From positions 37,695,557 to 37,759,556 of the forward strand of contig OZ024825.1 of assembly GCA_964016985.1 (NCBI GenBank): 64,000 nucleotides of DNA, written 5' to 3'. The translations under genes were made by a program, and so were the position numbers. This document shows positions 63,380-64,000 of the stretch, piece by piece. Position 1 is the first letter of the stretch; each line of letters begins with the position of its first letter. The notes below the pieces were generated by a model. It worked only from the letters and a program-made list of their open reading frames with translations. It was not told where the DNA came from and did not search any database. The DNA is from Anodontia alba (taxonomy: Eukaryota > Mollusca > Bivalvia > Lucinida > Lucinidae).

Positions 63380-64000
63380 AGAAGGGAAGGCAATGATCAG
63401 GAATCGAAACAATTATCCTACCATAGAGACATCAAAGGGAAAGAAACACAAACACGAAATTACTAGACCCTAATGGAAACATCACTAGCAGAAAGCCAAA
63501 CGGACAGTTACTTTTCCACAAAGTGGCCAAATGGCTATCCAAAACAAAAAGATGTAAACGACACACACATTCAAAGACGAACTATAACAAAAATAAACCA
63601 TGACAGAAGAACCGCCTTGGAACGGTCAGTGAAAAGTATTTCACTGGGGGGGGGGGGGGGGGGGGGGCGGGGGGGGCTTGAATCGATTTTATGTGGCCAC
63701 AATCCTCGCCCTTATATCTGCCGCGGTTTAGACACATAATTTGTTCAGTCAGCATGAAGGCTTTTCTCGTACCTTTTTTTCCTAACTCATCAGAGCTACA
63801 TCTCCGAGAACACAAAAAATCAACTAATTACAGAGATGAAACAACAATGACTCGACAGCACGAAACAACTGGAATGCTGGACAAAAGAAAACCAACAGTT
63901 AGACTCTGTTGGGCCCGACCAATGATAGAGCATCAAGTACCAACCAACATTATCCAAAATTAAATTTCAAGTAAGCCTTTACGCTGGAACCATCATAGAA
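63380..64000 (-). repeat. Dispersed retroelement tail, runs off the right edge
   Basis: Same family as 2225-2960: GGAAGGCAATGATCAGGAAT, CCTTGGAACGGTCAGTG, a 33-base G-rich run at 63645-63677, GTGGCCACAATCC and CTCCGAGAACAC. Open frames across it come from the repeat and I do not take them as genes. Confidence 0.5.

Noticed and set aside
63473..63963. Frames at the right edge including a poly-Gly/poly-Pro stretch
   Set aside because: They lie in the dispersed retroelement tail and its G-run; opposite-strand frames are equally open.

Overview
The window is eukaryotic, low in gene density, AT-rich and heavily loaded with repeats. Phase-consistent GT-AG introns, a retroelement content typical of bivalves, pearl/Helitron-like arrays with (ACGG)n tails and dense MITE families point to a mollusc, most likely a bivalve. 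That assignment comes from repeat style and is an inference; no marker gene settles the species.

Genuine host coding sequence is confined to three loci. (1) A plus-strand monocarboxylate-transporter-like (SLC16/MFS) gene is spread over 1660-18950. It has six well supported exons and one possible 27-nt micro-exon, with every junction in phase 1. (2) A minus-strand paralogue occupies 45742-55788. Its last four coding exons are in the window and its first exons lie beyond the right edge. The two genes point tail to tail, and their matching internal exons are exactly 381 and 126 nt in both, so they look like an old duplication and inversion. (3) A small secreted protein at 34502-34888 (128 residues) has a signal peptide and twelve mature cysteines in three repeats of CxxxC...CxxC. 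I do not recognise this family; it is the best candidate for something undescribed.

Everything else I can identify is mobile or repetitive. Coding remnants include a frame-broken non-LTR retrotransposon with a C-terminal C2H2 finger (39476-42003), a nearly complete mariner with TA duplications and a lost catalytic Asp (44400-45663), several 5'-truncated Penelope-like reverse transcriptase copies with solo 3' tails, and a degenerate LINE fragment near the left edge. Non-autonomous DNA elements include about 14 copies of a palindrome-cored MITE (family A), MITEs with pogo-like or Tc1-like termini (D, F), short foldbacks (B, H), a TTAA-flanked MITE nested inside a D element, a 965-bp long-terminal-inverted-repeat foldback and others.

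Tandem arrays occupy much of 15.6-17.8, 22.0-22.9, 26.5-27.0, 47.8-52.4 and 56.0-60.8 kb. Several end in a hairpin followed by CTRR-T, as Helitrons do, and one shows a four-monomer higher-order repeat.

Layout: 1-19 kb transporter gene 1 with repeat-filled introns; 19-34 kb intergenic repeats and minisatellites; 34.5 kb cysteine-rich gene; 35-45.7 kb foldbacks, LINE, D element and mariner; 45.7-55.8 kb transporter gene 2; 55.8-64 kb arrays and Penelope-like remnants, probably within a 5' intron of gene 2. No CRISPR, rRNA or intact tRNA was seen.
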